DNA of 64,000 nt from Ancylomarina sp963977525 (GTDB taxonomy: Bacteria; Bacteroidota; Bacteroidia; Bacteroidales; Marinifilaceae). The notes beneath the pieces were generated by a model. It was not told the DNA's origin, did not search any database, and saw nothing but the letters and a program-made list of their open reading frames with translations. The stretch lies in NCBI GenBank assembly GCA_963977525.1, contig CAXBPC010000011.1, forward strand, positions 62,001 to 126,000, read 5' to 3'. Shown here piece by piece: positions 50,423-60,800 of this stretch (the first letter of the stretch is position 1; each line of letters begins with the position of its first letter). The position numbers and the translations under genes were made by a program.

Positions 50423-51013
50423 TTATAGATTTATAAAATTGCTTAAGATTTCTTGACCAATTGTTCCCGATTTTTCTGGGTGAAACTGGCATGCATAAAA
50501 ATTGTTCTTCTGAAGACTGGCTGAGAATGGTCTGATATAATTGGTCTTAGAAGTTGTGTATTCGTTTACAGGAACATAGTATGAGTGGACAAAATAGACG
50601 AAGTCATCGTTTTTAACGCCTTTAAATAATTCACTTTTTTGTTGACTTAACTGATTCCATCCCATATGAGGTACCTTATTTTCAGCTGGAAATTTTAGAG
50701 TTTCGACAGGAAAAATGCCTAAGCCTTTAGTATTGCTTTCTTCTGAACTGGCACACATCAACTGCATGCCTAAGCAAACACCTAATACAGGCTGCTTTAA
50801 TTGAGGGATGAGTTTGTCCAATCCATTCTTCTTAAGCGCATTCATTGCCCAAGCAGCTTCACCAACGCCTGGGAATATTACTTTGTCTGCTTTTCTGATT
50901 GTAGCCTCACAATTTGAAATTTCAGCAGATACTCCAAGTCTCTCAAGCGCATATTTCACAGACTGAATGTTACCAGCTTCGTAGTCGATGATAACTATAT
51001 TTTGTTTGTTCAT
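50423..51013 (-). CDS. hisH: Imidazole glycerol phosphate synthase, glutamine amidotransferase subunit
   Basis: 196 residues, class I glutaminase. The nucleophile Cys lies in GVCLGMQLM (about residue 79), the His-Glu pair in QFHPEKSG near the C terminus. It supplies ammonia to HisF. It starts 10 bases after the hisB stop. Confidence 0.96.
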   Translation of the reverse strand: MNKQNIVIIDYEAGNIQSVKYALERLGVSAEISNCEATIRKADKVIFPGVGEAAWAMNALKKNGLDKLIPQLKQPVLGVCLGMQLMCASSEESNTKGLGIFPVETLKFPAENKVPHMGWNQLSQQKSELFKGVKNDDFVYFVHSYYVPVNEYTTSKTNYIRPFSASLQKNNFYACQFHPEKSGTIGQEILSNFINL

Positions 51014-51023
51014 GTCTTCTCTC

Positions 51024-52163
51024 TTATAAAAGTCCCTTGGTTGAGGGCAGTTGTAAATTGTTCACATCACGCTTGATGGCCATACGAATGGCTCTAGCAA
51101 AGGCTTTAAATATGCCTTCAATTTTGTGATGTTCATTAGTACCTTCTGCCTTAATATTCAAATTACACAAGGCTCCATTACTAAATGATTTGAAAAAGTG
51201 AGAGAACATTTCAGTTGGCATATCTCCAGCCATTTCTCGTTTGAAATCAGTTTGCCAAACCAATTCGTTTCTACCTCCAAAATCGAGAGCAACCTGTGCA
51301 AGACAATCATCCATAGGTAAACAGAATCCGTAACGCTCTAATCCAAGTTTATTTCCCAATGCTATTTTGAAAGCTTCTCCCAAGGCAATACCTGTATCTT
51401 CAATGCAGTGGTGTTCATCAACGTTTAAATCAGCTATTGTGGTTATCGATAAATCAATACCAGAGTGTTTTAAAATCTGCTCAAGCATGTGATCAAAAAA
51501 GCTCAATCCTGTATTGATTTCCCCTTGGCTACTACCATCTAAATCCAATTCAATTCTGATTTGTGTTTCTAGGGTGTTGCGTTCTACCAAAGCTGTTCGT
51601 TCACTTAGGCGTAAAAATTCATAGATTTTTGACCATGATGTTGTTCTAATGGCAATTCGATTAATTAATTCCTTTTCATCGTCTAATGAACTAGCATCTC
51701 CATTGATAAAAATAGCTTTGGCATTTAAATTTTTCGCTAACTCAACATCTGTCCATCTATCACCAATAACAAATGAGTTTTCTAAATCGTATTCATCAGA
51801 AAAGTATTGTTCTAAAAGGGCTGTACCTGGTTTACGTGTGGGAGCATTGTCCTCAGGAAAGCTTCTGTCTATAATAACGTCACTAAATGTGATCCCCTCA
51901 TTCTCTAGGCTTTGCATCATTTTGTTTTGGGCAGGCCAAAAGTCAGCTTCAGGGAAAGAGTCTGTACCCAAACCGTCTTGATTGGTAACCATGACCAATT
52001 CAAAATTGAGTTGAGAAGCAATTTTGCTTAGGTTTTGAAAAACACTAGGGTAAAACTCCAGCTTTTCTAAACTATCCACTTGGAAATCGACTGGTGGCTC
52101 TATAATGAGAGTACCATCTCTATCGATAAAAAGCACTTTCTTTTTTTGTGATGTATTTTGCAT
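51024..52163 (-). CDS. hisB: Bifunctional histidinol-phosphatase / imidazoleglycerol-phosphate dehydratase
   Basis: 379 residues. The N-terminal HAD phosphatase (about 1-165) begins VLFIDRDGTLI with the nucleophile Asp; the C-terminal dehydratase (about 190-379) has the metal-binding HHCIEDTGIALGEA and NEHHKIEGIFKAFARA motifs. The fused arrangement is that of enterobacteria and many Bacteroidota. A separate histidinol phosphatase is therefore not needed. 37 bases follow the hisC stop. Confidence 0.96.
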   Translation of the reverse strand: MQNTSQKKKVLFIDRDGTLIIEPPVDFQVDSLEKLEFYPSVFQNLSKIASQLNFELVMVTNQDGLGTDSFPEADFWPAQNKMMQSLENEGITFSDVIIDRSFPEDNAPTRKPGTALLEQYFSDEYDLENSFVIGDRWTDVELAKNLNAKAIFINGDASSLDDEKELINRIAIRTTSWSKIYEFLRLSERTALVERNTLETQIRIELDLDGSSQGEINTGLSFFDHMLEQILKHSGIDLSITTIADLNVDEHHCIEDTGIALGEAFKIALGNKLGLERYGFCLPMDDCLAQVALDFGGRNELVWQTDFKREMAGDMPTEMFSHFFKSFSNGALCNLNIKAEGTNEHHKIEGIFKAFARAIRMAIKRDVNNLQLPSTKGLL

Positions 52164-52200
52164 GAGGTGATTTATTTTTGGTTGAATAGTTAGAGTCTTA

Positions 52201-53241
52201 TTAATCTTGGAATTCTCTGAGAAGTTTGAACAGTTGTTGATTTTCTTCAGGGGTTCCTATACTTATTCTTAAACAATTTTCAAGAAGAGTAAGCGTCGTT
52301 CTGTTTCGAATCACAATGCCATTGTCAATAAGAAAATCATAAAGAATATTGGCATTTTCAACTCGAACAAGAATGAAATTCGCTTGAGAAGGGAATACTT
52401 TTTTTACGAAGGAAAGACCTTTAAGTTCATTCAAAATAGATTTTCTTTCTTCAAGCAGAATGTTTATCTTTTCTTGATAAGTCTCTTCAAATCTCAATAG
52501 TTCAAGTGCCTTGTTTTGAGTAAGTATGTTGACATTATAAGGAGACTTAATTTTTTTTAAGATCTCGACAATCTCCACAGATGCTAACCCAATACCTAGA
52601 CGAATACCAGCCATACCCCAGGCTTTTGAGAGGGTTTGCAGGATAACCAAATTTGGATACCTGTTAAGCTCTTTTACCATACTAGCATCGCTCGCAAAAT
52701 CGATATAGGCTTCATCTAAAACAATAACACCCTTAAATTCTGACAATAGTCTTAATAATACTTTTTTGTCAATTAGATTGCCGGTTGGATTATTAGGCGA
52801 ACAAAGAAAAAGTAGCTTACTATCATTGTTTTGCAAAATCAATTCAATATTGGGTTGAAAATTGGAATCCAATTCAAGTTCGGCTATTCTTAAATCATTT
52901 ATCTGTGCTGCTACCTTATACATACCATAACTCGGTTTGCAAAAAATAACTTTATCCTCACATGGCTGACAAAAAGCTCGCATCAATAAATCAATAATTT
53001 CATCACTACCATTACCCAAAATCATTTGCTTGGCAGATATGTTTTTAATTTCAGACAAACGATCTTTGAGCTCCCATTGCTGGGGATCTGGGTAACGATT
53101 GACACCATTGTCAAAAGGATTTTCGTTAGCATCTAGAAAAACTGAACTTGTACCTGAAAACTCATCCCTAGCAGAAGAGTAGGGAGTGAGTGTTTTCAAG
53201 TTCTTTCTAATTAGATTTTCTAGTTTAAAATTCGAATTCAT
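52201..53241 (-). CDS. hisC: Histidinol-phosphate aminotransferase
   Basis: 346 residues, fold type I PLP enzyme. SPNNPTGN, the Asp/Tyr pair in VLDEAYIDF, and the Schiff-base lysine in LSKAWGMAGIRLG are conserved; the final RISIGTPEEN holds the carboxylate Arg. Transaminates imidazole acetol phosphate. Twelve bases after the hisD stop. Confidence 0.96.
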   Translation of the reverse strand: MNSNFKLENLIRKNLKTLTPYSSARDEFSGTSSVFLDANENPFDNGVNRYPDPQQWELKDRLSEIKNISAKQMILGNGSDEIIDLLMRAFCQPCEDKVIFCKPSYGMYKVAAQINDLRIAELELDSNFQPNIELILQNNDSKLLFLCSPNNPTGNLIDKKVLLRLLSEFKGVIVLDEAYIDFASDASMVKELNRYPNLVILQTLSKAWGMAGIRLGIGLASVEIVEILKKIKSPYNVNILTQNKALELLRFEETYQEKINILLEERKSILNELKGLSFVKKVFPSQANFILVRVENANILYDFLIDNGIVIRNRTTLTLLENCLRISIGTPEENQQLFKLLREFQD

Positions 53242-53253
53242 CTTGTTTTAATT

Positions 53254-54549
53254 TTAAGCTTGTTCTTGACAATTTTTATTTAGACGAACACTAACGGCAT
53301 TTTTGTGAGCTTCTAATTGTTCAGCCTCTGCCATAATTTCAATGCTAGGTCCTAAGTTTTGTAAACCTTTACGAGTAATCTTCTGAAAAGTTATACTCTT
53401 CATAAATGAGCCAAGTCCCACACCTGAAAACGATTTGGCGTATCCATTAGTTGGCAGTGTGTGATTGGTTCCAGAGGCATAATCTCCAGCACTTTCTGGT
53501 GTGTAGTTGCCAATAAAGACTGAACCTGCATTTTGAATGCCATTTAAAATCTCATTTTCATTCTTAACAGAAACAATTAAGTGTTCTGGACCATATATAT
53601 TGCTGATTTCAAGTGCTTCTTTTGATGATTCAACCAATATCATTTTGGAATTGTTTAAGGCTCTTGTTGCAATAGCCTCTCTAGAAAGATTCTTAAGTTG
53701 TTTGGCTAATTCAATCTGCACTGAATCTAAAAGTTGCTCACTCCAGCTAAGCAATACAACTTGGCTATCAGGACCGTGTTCAGCTTGTGATAAAAGATCG
53801 GCTGCGACAAATTCAGGTATTGCACTTTCATCAGCCATAACAAGAACCTCAGAGGGACCTGCTGGCATATCAATGGCAACACCAAGTTTGCTTGCAGTTT
53901 GCTTAGCAGCAGTCACAAATTGATTTCCTGGACCAAAGATCTTATACACTTTAGGTACTGATTCTGTTCCTAAAGCCATAGCACCTATAGCTTGAATACC
54001 ACCCAATTTGAATACTGTTTTAATGCCAACCAATTTGCAGACATAAAGAATTGCAGGATTAATCTTACCATCTTTATTTGGAGGCGTGCACAATACGACT
54101 TCTTTACAGTTGGCAATTCTGGCAGGAATACCTAACATGAGAACTGTAGAAAATAGGGGAGCAGATCCGCCAGGAATATACAAGCCTACTTTATCAATTG
54201 GCGTAAATTTCCTCCAACAAGTAACGCCTTCAGTAGTTTCAATAATCTTTGATTCTATTTCTTGAGCTTTGTGAAATTTCTCAATGTTATCAGCAGCAAA
54301 TTGTATTGCATTCTTTAGTTCATCAGAAATCAATTGTTCCGAATTATCTATTTCAGATTGGCTTACAGCTAATTCATCAATTTTAATTCTGTCGTAAAAC
54401 CAAGTGTATTTTCTTAGTGCAGCATCACCGTCGGTTTTAACTTCTTTGAAAATTTGGTTTACAACTTCGTCCATTTCCTCTAATTCAATAGTTGGGCGAG
54501 CTAAAATTGTATTCCAATCGTTTTTCTGTGGGTATTTTATTGTTTGCAT
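53254..54549 (-). CDS. hisD: Histidinol dehydrogenase
   Basis: 431 residues. Family segments: KVGLYIPGGSAPLFSTVLM, GPGNQFVTAAKQ, DMPAGPSEVLVMAD, and AEHGPDSQVVLL with the catalytic His. It carries out the last two steps, histidinol to histidine, with two NAD+ and a zinc. Seventeen bases after hisG. Confidence 0.97.
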   Translation of the reverse strand: MQTIKYPQKNDWNTILARPTIELEEMDEVVNQIFKEVKTDGDAALRKYTWFYDRIKIDELAVSQSEIDNSEQLISDELKNAIQFAADNIEKFHKAQEIESKIIETTEGVTCWRKFTPIDKVGLYIPGGSAPLFSTVLMLGIPARIANCKEVVLCTPPNKDGKINPAILYVCKLVGIKTVFKLGGIQAIGAMALGTESVPKVYKIFGPGNQFVTAAKQTASKLGVAIDMPAGPSEVLVMADESAIPEFVAADLLSQAEHGPDSQVVLLSWSEQLLDSVQIELAKQLKNLSREAIATRALNNSKMILVESSKEALEISNIYGPEHLIVSVKNENEILNGIQNAGSVFIGNYTPESAGDYASGTNHTLPTNGYAKSFSGVGLGSFMKSITFQKITRKGLQNLGPSIEIMAEAEQLEAHKNAVSVRLNKNCQEQA

Positions 54550-54566
54550 TGTCTTGAGATTAAAAA

Positions 54567-55427
54567 TTAAAGAATCATTTTTCCGATTGGAATCGTTAAA
54601 ATACCTTCAGCACCGTTGGCTTTCAATTGGTCAATAACTTCCCAAAAATCTTTATCATTAATAACGGTGTGTATAGAACTCCAACCTTTATCCATTAGAG
54701 GCATTACCGTTGGGCTTTTCATTCCTGGTAGAATGTTATTGATAGCTTCAATTTTGTCGTTAGGCGCGTTTAGTAGCAAATACTTGTTATTTTTTGCAGC
54801 TAAAACAGCACTCATTCTGAATAGTAAGTCAGATAGAAGAGTATTCTTTTCCTCTGAGATATCTACGTTTTTCACTAAACAGGCCTCTGATGAAAGGATT
54901 TCTTCAACTTCCTTAAGTCCATTTTTGAATAGGGTACTTCCAGAGCTTACGATATCGCAAATAGCATCAGAGAGCCCAATGTTTGGAGCAATTTCTACCG
55001 AGCCTGATATTACGTGAATTTCTGAATCTAGATTGTTAGCATCTAAAAAGGCTTGTAATGAATTAGGATAGGAGGTTGCAATTTTTTTACCATTGAAATA
55101 ATCTAACCCTGTATATTCTTCATCTTTTGGAATGGCCATTTTTAATCGACACTTTGAGAAACCAAGCTTCTGTAAAACTTCAACTTTTTTTTGTTTTTCA
55201 ATAACCACATTTTCACCAACAATGGCTATGTCAGCAACACCGTCTTGTACATATTGTGGAATGTCTGAATTTCTCAAATAAAGAACCTCTAAGGGGAAGT
55301 TTCGCGCTTGTGCTCTTAACTGGTCTTTCCCGTTATCTATTGATATGCCACATTCTTTTAGAATTTGAAGAGAATCACTTTGAAGTCTTCCTGACTTTTG
55401 AATGGCAATTTTTAGTCTTGTACTCAT
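54567..55427 (-). CDS. hisG: ATP phosphoribosyltransferase (long form)
   Basis: 286 residues, the long HisG with a C-terminal ACT-like regulatory domain (about 210-286), so HisZ is not required and feedback by histidine is expected. Motifs: LRIAIQKSGRL-like start and EIAPNIGLSDAICDIVSSGSTL with the PRPP-binding site. First committed step. First structural gene of the operon, downstream of two tandem attenuators. Confidence 0.97.
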   Translation of the reverse strand: MSTRLKIAIQKSGRLQSDSLQILKECGISIDNGKDQLRAQARNFPLEVLYLRNSDIPQYVQDGVADIAIVGENVVIEKQKKVEVLQKLGFSKCRLKMAIPKDEEYTGLDYFNGKKIATSYPNSLQAFLDANNLDSEIHVISGSVEIAPNIGLSDAICDIVSSGSTLFKNGLKEVEEILSSEACLVKNVDISEEKNTLLSDLLFRMSAVLAAKNNKYLLLNAPNDKIEAINNILPGMKSPTVMPLMDKGWSSIHTVINDKDFWEVIDQLKANGAEGILTIPIGKMIL

Positions 55428-55475
55428 TTTGTTTTTTTGTTATAAAACCTGAAACCAGAAATGGGTACAAACAAG

Positions 55476-55503
55476 AACGCCAACCTGGAATCAGGTTGGC
55501 GTT
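55476..55503 (-). terminator. his attenuator terminator, proximal copy
   Basis: A 12-bp perfect stem (55476-55487 with 55492-55503), 4-base loop, ending 48 bases before hisG. The U-run is interrupted (CTTGTTTG). It is 193 bases from the distal copy, whose stem is identical. Confidence 0.8.
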
Positions 55504-55545
55504 AATAGTTATGAATTTATTATTTAAAATTTTCACATAACAGTA

Positions 55546-55605
55546 TCAGCTTACCTGAAGTAAGAATAAATGATGATGCTGATGATGTTGTGTTATGAAA
55601 GTCAT
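55546..55605 (-). CDS. His leader peptide, proximal copy
   Basis: A 19-codon frame, MTFITQHHQHHHLFLLQVS, with five His codons in six positions, then TGA. It lies 42 bases before the proximal terminator stem. Just after the His codons the message can form CTTACT/GGTAAG, and TCAGGT in that segment can pair with ACCTGA of the terminator arm (antiterminator). This is textbook ribosome-stalling attenuation by histidyl-tRNA level. The function is inferred from structure. Confidence 0.85.
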   Translation of the reverse strand: MTFITQHHQHHHLFLLQVS

Positions 55606-55668
55606 TGTTGTGTGTATTGAATCTTGTGCTTGTTTTTTAAATTAAACTCTAAAAATGGGTAAAACAAA

Positions 55669-55696
55669 AACGCCAACCTGATTTCAGGTTGGCGTT
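55669..55696 (-). terminator. his attenuator terminator, distal copy
   Basis: The same 12-bp stem (55669-55680 with 55685-55696) with loop AAAT on the transcript, followed by an uninterrupted TTTTG-TTTT run, so it is a stronger terminator than the proximal copy. Confidence 0.85.
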
Positions 55697-55735
55697 GATA
55701 GTTATGAATTTATTACTTGAGATCTTCACATAACA

Positions 55736-55792
55736 TCATCGGCTCACCTGAGGTAAGTTAAAATGATGATGATGTAGTGTTGTAAAAATCAT
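55736..55792 (-). CDS. His leader peptide, distal copy
   Basis: An 18-codon frame, MIFTTLHHHHFNLPQVSR, with four consecutive His codons, then TGA. The following CTTACC/GGTGAG hairpin and TCAGGT-ACCTGA antiterminator pairing mirror the proximal unit. The C-terminal QVS is shared, showing that the two leaders are duplicates that have diverged in their His runs. The frame continues upstream to 55984, but this ATG is the one placed correctly for attenuation. Confidence 0.85.
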   Translation of the reverse strand: MIFTTLHHHHFNLPQVSR

Positions 55793-55815
55793 AGTTTTTG
55801 CGTTTTTATCTGAGA

Positions 55816-55846
55816 CAAAGATTAGAATAAAATCTACAAAAACAAG
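55816..55846 (-). promoter_or_regulatory. Putative promoter of the his leader
   Basis: On the minus strand CTTG (55846-55843), an 18-base spacer and TAATCTTTG (55824-55816), a near-consensus -7 box with one extra base. It lies 24 bases before the distal leader start. Confidence 0.35.
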
Positions 55847-56009
55847 AGGAGGTAGTGAATTTGACTTTTGTTTAGAATTGCCATTGCTCTTGTAGCCCTT
55901 TAAACATAGTGTGTTTGTTGGGTGTTCTTTTTTTGAATAAAAATAATAAGCCTCATAGAATCTATATTCATATAGCTTATTCATGTGGTGAATATTTTAT
56001 CATTTTTAG

Positions 56010-56017
56010 TATATTTG
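56010..56017 (+). promoter_or_regulatory. -7 box of the 94-residue protein gene
   Basis: TATATTTG, perfect TAnnTTTG consensus, 39 bases before the start at 56057. No clear -33 element. Confidence 0.45.
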
Positions 56018-56056
56018 CAAAGTATTTAGAATAAGAACTATTAATAATAAGAAGCT

Positions 56057-56341
56057 ATGGCGAGTAGAAGAAAATTAAAAAAAGATATTGACTTTTTGAC
56101 TTTTGAAGTTATTTCTGATTGCTACAATTATATTTACCTGCACCCAGGAAACGAAGAAAAAGTAATGGATATCATTAAAGAGACTGTTGCAAATCGTAAC
56201 AACCTTGTTGCTCGTAGCAACCACCCTGATGGTAAGGATAACGCGAAATTAGTAAAGGCACATTACAAAGCAGTCTTTAGTGATTTGATGGTTAATATCG
56301 ACACTTCATTCACAAAATTGAGTGAACTGATTAAAGCATAA
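56057..56341 (+). CDS. Small conserved Bacteroidota protein of unknown function
   Basis: 94 residues, soluble, basic N terminus (MASRRKLKKDIDFLTFEVISDCYNY), predicted all-helical, with a central HPGNEEKVMDIIKETVANRNNLVARSNH. No signal peptide or known motif. The composition and codon use look like a genuine, well-expressed gene, and it has its own promoter box and terminator. Function unknown. Confidence 0.75.
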   Translation: MASRRKLKKDIDFLTFEVISDCYNYIYLHPGNEEKVMDIIKETVANRNNLVARSNHPDGKDNAKLVKAHYKAVFSDLMVNIDTSFTKLSELIKA

Positions 56342-56366
56342 GTTTTTCTTAAAACGAAATAATTCT

Positions 56367-56402
56367 AATAGCTTTGCCTTTCTGGTGAAGCTATTTTTTT
56401 TT
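56367..56402 (+). terminator. Terminator after the 94-residue protein gene
   Basis: An 8-bp stem AATAGCTT/AAGCTATT with a 13-base loop and a long T-run. Confidence 0.75.
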
Positions 56403-56407
56403 TAAGT

Positions 56408-57127
56408 ATGAAAATTGAAAAGAAAATTCAAATAGAAGGATTAGGCGAATTAAGCCTTAAAAAGGATACGCGATTTAAGCGTTTATCTCTTAGGATGGCG
56501 CCTAATAAAGGGATTTGGCTTAATGTTCCTCCTCAGTTTGATTGGCAAATGGCCATAGATTTTGCACTCAAACACAAAGAATGGATAGCGAAGCAAAGTT
56601 TAAAAATTCAAGCAAAAGAGAACCAAAATCTATTCTTCGATTCCGATATAGTTTTTAAGACAAAGTATCACGAATTAAAGATGAATCCGTGTCAGGTAAA
56701 TGGAGTGAAAGCAAGTGTAAAGCAAGGCTTAATTCAGATTAACTATCCTGAGGGTTTTGATATGAAAACGAAAGGTTTTCAGGAGTTTATTAAGAAAATG
56801 ATAATTGAGACTTTACGAAAGGAAGCGAAGCATGATTTGCCGAAACGATTAGAAGAGTTGGCACAGCGATGTGGGTTTAAATATAATAAAGTGACGATCC
56901 GAAATGCGAGTACACGTTGGGGCTCATGTTCTGGAGAAAATAATATTAGCTTAAACCTACATTTAATGCGATTACCTGAACATTTAATTGATATGGTACT
57001 ACTTCATGAATTATGCCATACCATTGAGAAAAACCATTCGAAATCCTTTTGGAATCTATTGGATAAGGTTTGTGATAATGTACCTGCTAAGAAGAAAGAA
57101 ATGAAGGCTTATTCAACACAATTTTAA
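56408..57127 (+). CDS. YgjP-like zinc metallopeptidase (DUF45)
   Basis: 239 residues. The zinc motif HELCHTIEKNH has His200, Glu201, His204 and His210 in HExxH-x5-H. Upstream TRWGSCSGENNISLNLHLMRLP is the signature of the YgjP/WLM-like family. Cytosolic, function poorly known. It begins six bases after the T-run of the previous terminator and is followed 26 bases later by a small membrane protein gene, likely co-transcribed. Confidence 0.88.
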   Translation: MKIEKKIQIEGLGELSLKKDTRFKRLSLRMAPNKGIWLNVPPQFDWQMAIDFALKHKEWIAKQSLKIQAKENQNLFFDSDIVFKTKYHELKMNPCQVNGVKASVKQGLIQINYPEGFDMKTKGFQEFIKKMIIETLRKEAKHDLPKRLEELAQRCGFKYNKVTIRNASTRWGSCSGENNISLNLHLMRLPEHLIDMVLLHELCHTIEKNHSKSFWNLLDKVCDNVPAKKKEMKAYSTQF

Positions 57128-57153
57128 AAGAGATAAGTTAAAATAAATAAAGA

Positions 57154-57540
57154 ATGAATAAAGAAATTTATATAGTAGTTGGATTGAGTATTTTCGCTTT
57201 TTTGTTAGGAATAAAGTTAAAAAAGAGGTTTTCTAAAAAAGTTATAGAAGCACCTCAAATACACAAATCACAACGATCTAAGCTTGCTAAACAAGCACCA
57301 GAGTCACCTAAAGGAAAACAGTCTAAACATCCAAAACTAAAAAGTTTTTTTCTTTGGCTACAGGTTGTGGTTTTATTCTTTATAATCATATTTATGATGC
57401 CTGCATTATCGCGTGATATCATGGTAGCCGATGGCAATTACGATCAGAAATTAATATTAAGGATGTTGATAGTTGCTTTTGCCGCTTACACCTTGTTCGT
57501 AGGCTTAAATAAACTTTTTAAGAAGAAAGGTAAGTGGTAA
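57154..57540 (+). CDS. Small membrane protein of unknown function
   Basis: 128 residues with an N-terminal hydrophobic helix (about 5-21), a lysine-rich loop (about 23-64), a second helix (about 67-86) and a third (about 101-118), ending KKKGKW. No family recognised. Its 26-base distance from the YgjP-like gene suggests a shared message. Confidence 0.65.
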   Translation: MNKEIYIVVGLSIFAFLLGIKLKKRFSKKVIEAPQIHKSQRSKLAKQAPESPKGKQSKHPKLKSFFLWLQVVVLFFIIIFMMPALSRDIMVADGNYDQKLILRMLIVAFAAYTLFVGLNKLFKKKGKW

Positions 57541-57767
57541 ACTGATTTATAACATCTATTTTGACACTGCAAAGAAGGAGTTTATTCATCATTTAAGATG
57601 GGTAAACTTTTTTTTTGATATAAATAAGCAAAAAAAAGAGAATTATTCTTCACGATTAAATCGTTTTCGATGAACCCTCTTTTATTATAATGAAAAATAT
57701 TGGATTTTTAAATGATAAACAGCATGTAAGAGTCTTTATAGGCATTTTATTAAAGCTTAAATTTCTG

Positions 57768-57775
57768 TAAATTTG
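57768..57775 (+). promoter_or_regulatory. -7 box for the large PEPCK-like gene
   Basis: TAAATTTG, consensus match, 40 bases before the start codon; the -33 region is only T-rich. Confidence 0.4.
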
Positions 57776-57815
57776 GTACGGACACAAGATTTTAAAAGCT
57801 ATTAAAATTCAAGAT

Positions 57816-60800
57816 ATGGAGAATATTAAGACAACTTATCGTGAAATTCAATCTCAAAATGGAGAGGGAAATCAAAAAGATTTGATTCGTTACATTAATC
57901 TGCAATTGGCAGCAATGGGACAACCAATCTTTAATGAAAACAATGAAGAATGGTGCGATGATAATTTTATTGAATTAACAAATAGTTTGATTCAAAGTTA
58001 TCGTGCGAAATCACGCCTGCTTTCAGATCATTATTGCCCTTCAGATCAGAGAATTCAGAATTTTTTGAATAACTATTTTGAGGAAACAGAACAGGAAGTT
58101 CCACAGATCCCAACATCAACTTTTACATTAGATAAAGAGGGAATTGCTCGCGAGCTAAGTTTGCCACCTAACAAGAATGATTATATAACTGAGTATTTAA
58201 GCTCATACAGAATAAAACAAGGTGTATTGCACAATCCAAAGCATGATAGAAGAACAACTAAAGGTTCTTTTCATATTGTAGAGGGGAATTTGCCTGCACC
58301 ATTAGATAAAATTGAATTACCTAAGATAGCATTCATTAAGTTCTTAGAATCTGCATTTAACCCATCAGATGAATTAAACACACTTCCTTTTACAGCAACA
58401 CAGAATGAGAAAGCCAAAATGATGGTTTCTCTTTTATTACGTCCTGTAGTTTGTCCTGAAGTTAAGGGTGTAATCTCTGAGAAGGCAATGGAAGTTCGTT
58501 TCTTTGCTCCTGGAGCATTCGTTAGTAATCTTGACTTTGTTGAATCAATTTTTGGTAACGCTGGTGATCCTGGTCTACCATCAAATGATGCTGGTTTAGA
58601 TGTTGAGCATTGGACAGGTCATTCAGGATGTGTCGTTTTAGCACCTCAACTTTTAGAACTAACTAAAAAAGAGATTGGTTTACCTCATTATGACGATGCT
58701 ACAGAGCGTCAACGTAACGATGGTGTTTGTTGGAAAGAAGAAGGTGAACTATATAATGGAGGACAACCTTTTAAAGTTACGTGTAGGAGCGAAGAGGGTG
58801 TTGTTATTACACTTATTGCTGATAATTACTTTGGGTACTCTAAGAAAGAGATCAAAACACAAATTAGTTTCTCTGCAAATCTTTATGGTTTGGCAGAAGA
58901 GGAGCATTCTGGTGGAGCAATTGCTTTTCCACGTAAGAACTTAGGAGACAACTTCGATGGAACACTTTTTATGAAGAATATTCTTAAAAAAGAGTTTGTT
59001 TTCGATGAAGTAATGAAACAATTAGGTGATACCGTTGATGTAAAACCTGAAGGATATGCTATCGATAAAGAGTATAGTAATATTATCTATATCGATGGAA
59101 ATGCTAAAATTGATTTATATAAGAGTACTGTAAGTTGGACGAAAGATGGCAAAGATCAGTCGATTCGATTAATGCCTGAGCATCATTACGTACATCCATC
59201 AGGCTATAAATTGCTTATGGAGAAGCATCCATCGGCACCATCGTGGCGCTTGGTTAGTACATATGCTGAGGGAACATTCTGTCACAAACCTTGTACGGTT
59301 TCTGGTGGTGGGAAATCAGAAATCTCTAAATCTTTACTGAATGCTATTATTTATAGTTCATTCTATATTCAAGATATGGATAAGGATTTTGATATGGCTG
59401 ATCAGGTTTTTGACCATGATTACTCAAATAGATGGCTAAATCACCCTGAGCGTTCTCAACCATCACGTTCATTGTTAAATTCAAAAAGATCTTTAGGTTC
59501 TGTTGTGAAGCTCTTAACACCATCTATATACTATACTGAAGATTACAATGCTTATTTAGCATCTATTCCTGATCATGTAAAAGGATTAGTTCTTTTCATT
59601 AAGCGTTTCTATCGTGAAGGCCGTACTGGACGCGATTGGAGAAATTATTTCTCTGTTGATATGGTTAATGGCAAGAAAGGTCATGAATTGCTTTATAATA
59701 ATCGTAAGATTATTGCAAGTTACTTACGTGTAGGTTTTGCAACTGATAATTCATGGTTTTTGCATAAGCTACGTCAAGACTTTATTGCTTCGGCAAAAAT
59801 TCAGATGGAAGATGATATTACAGCTTCTATAGTTTTACCTACAAGCAGTCTTTCATATTTGAATGAGGCTTACGATAATAAGTCGGTTAAGATTACAACC
59901 AATTGTGAACGTCGTTTTTTCCAGCGTCCTGATGAAGCTGTTCATAGAGGATACGATAAGGAAGCAGAGGCAGATCTTTCGATGAGAGGTAACTTTACTT
60001 CAAATTACCAGCCAATGACTACAGAAGATGGTCAGGAGTTAATGGCTGACGCTATTGGTTTCGATTTATATACCAAGCCAATTCAGGAGTTAATAAAAGA
60101 AGGAGCATCAAGCGAGAAGGATAATTATTTCATTACCCCATCGCATACACGAATTGTGAACGGAAAACCGTCACAAAACCCTCGTTACTTACAGATTCGA
60201 CCTGATTTGGTAAATCCTATCGACGATAAGTTGGCAGAAGTTGGTGTTCGTTTAGCAAGAAAGATTCCAATGGATCAGCCGGTTCATCATCCTGTAAATG
60301 CGGTATTGCCAGGGCGTCGTAATAACCCTGCTGATAAAGCAGCTGGAATACGTGCATTGAGTGTTTACAACCCAATTCATTACCAAGAATTACCAGAGCT
60401 GTTTATGGACTTTATTTGTTCTCTAACAGGTAAATCACCATCAACTACAGGAGCTGGAACTGAAGGTGCATTGACCAAAGGGCCTTTCAATATGTTGAGT
60501 CCAACAACCGACTTGAATAACGCTTTACTTTCATATATCATTACAGGATATCAAGGTTTTTCATCAGCAGCAGGACATGTAGGATCTGAAAATCGTTTCG
60601 ATCATGATGTTTCTCTATTAATTCCAGAGTTGTGGTGCCGATTGAGTGAAGAAAGCAGAGACCCAAAGCATTTAATTGAAGAAGGTTCTCTTGAGAAGAT
60701 GGACGATTTTGAATATAAAGGCGAAAAGATTCATGCTAGTCGTTTAGGTTATCGTATCACCGAAGGGTTCTTATTCCGCTACCTTAATAGAATTTTTGAT

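Noticed and set aside
50421..50492. N-terminal extension of hisA by 24 codons
   Set aside because: It would overlap hisH and is not homologous; the ATG at 50420 gives the standard HisA start.
55793..55984. Longer 82-codon frame containing the distal His leader
   Set aside because: The upstream part lacks coding character and contains the likely promoter; the internal ATG at 55792 gives a typical leader peptide.
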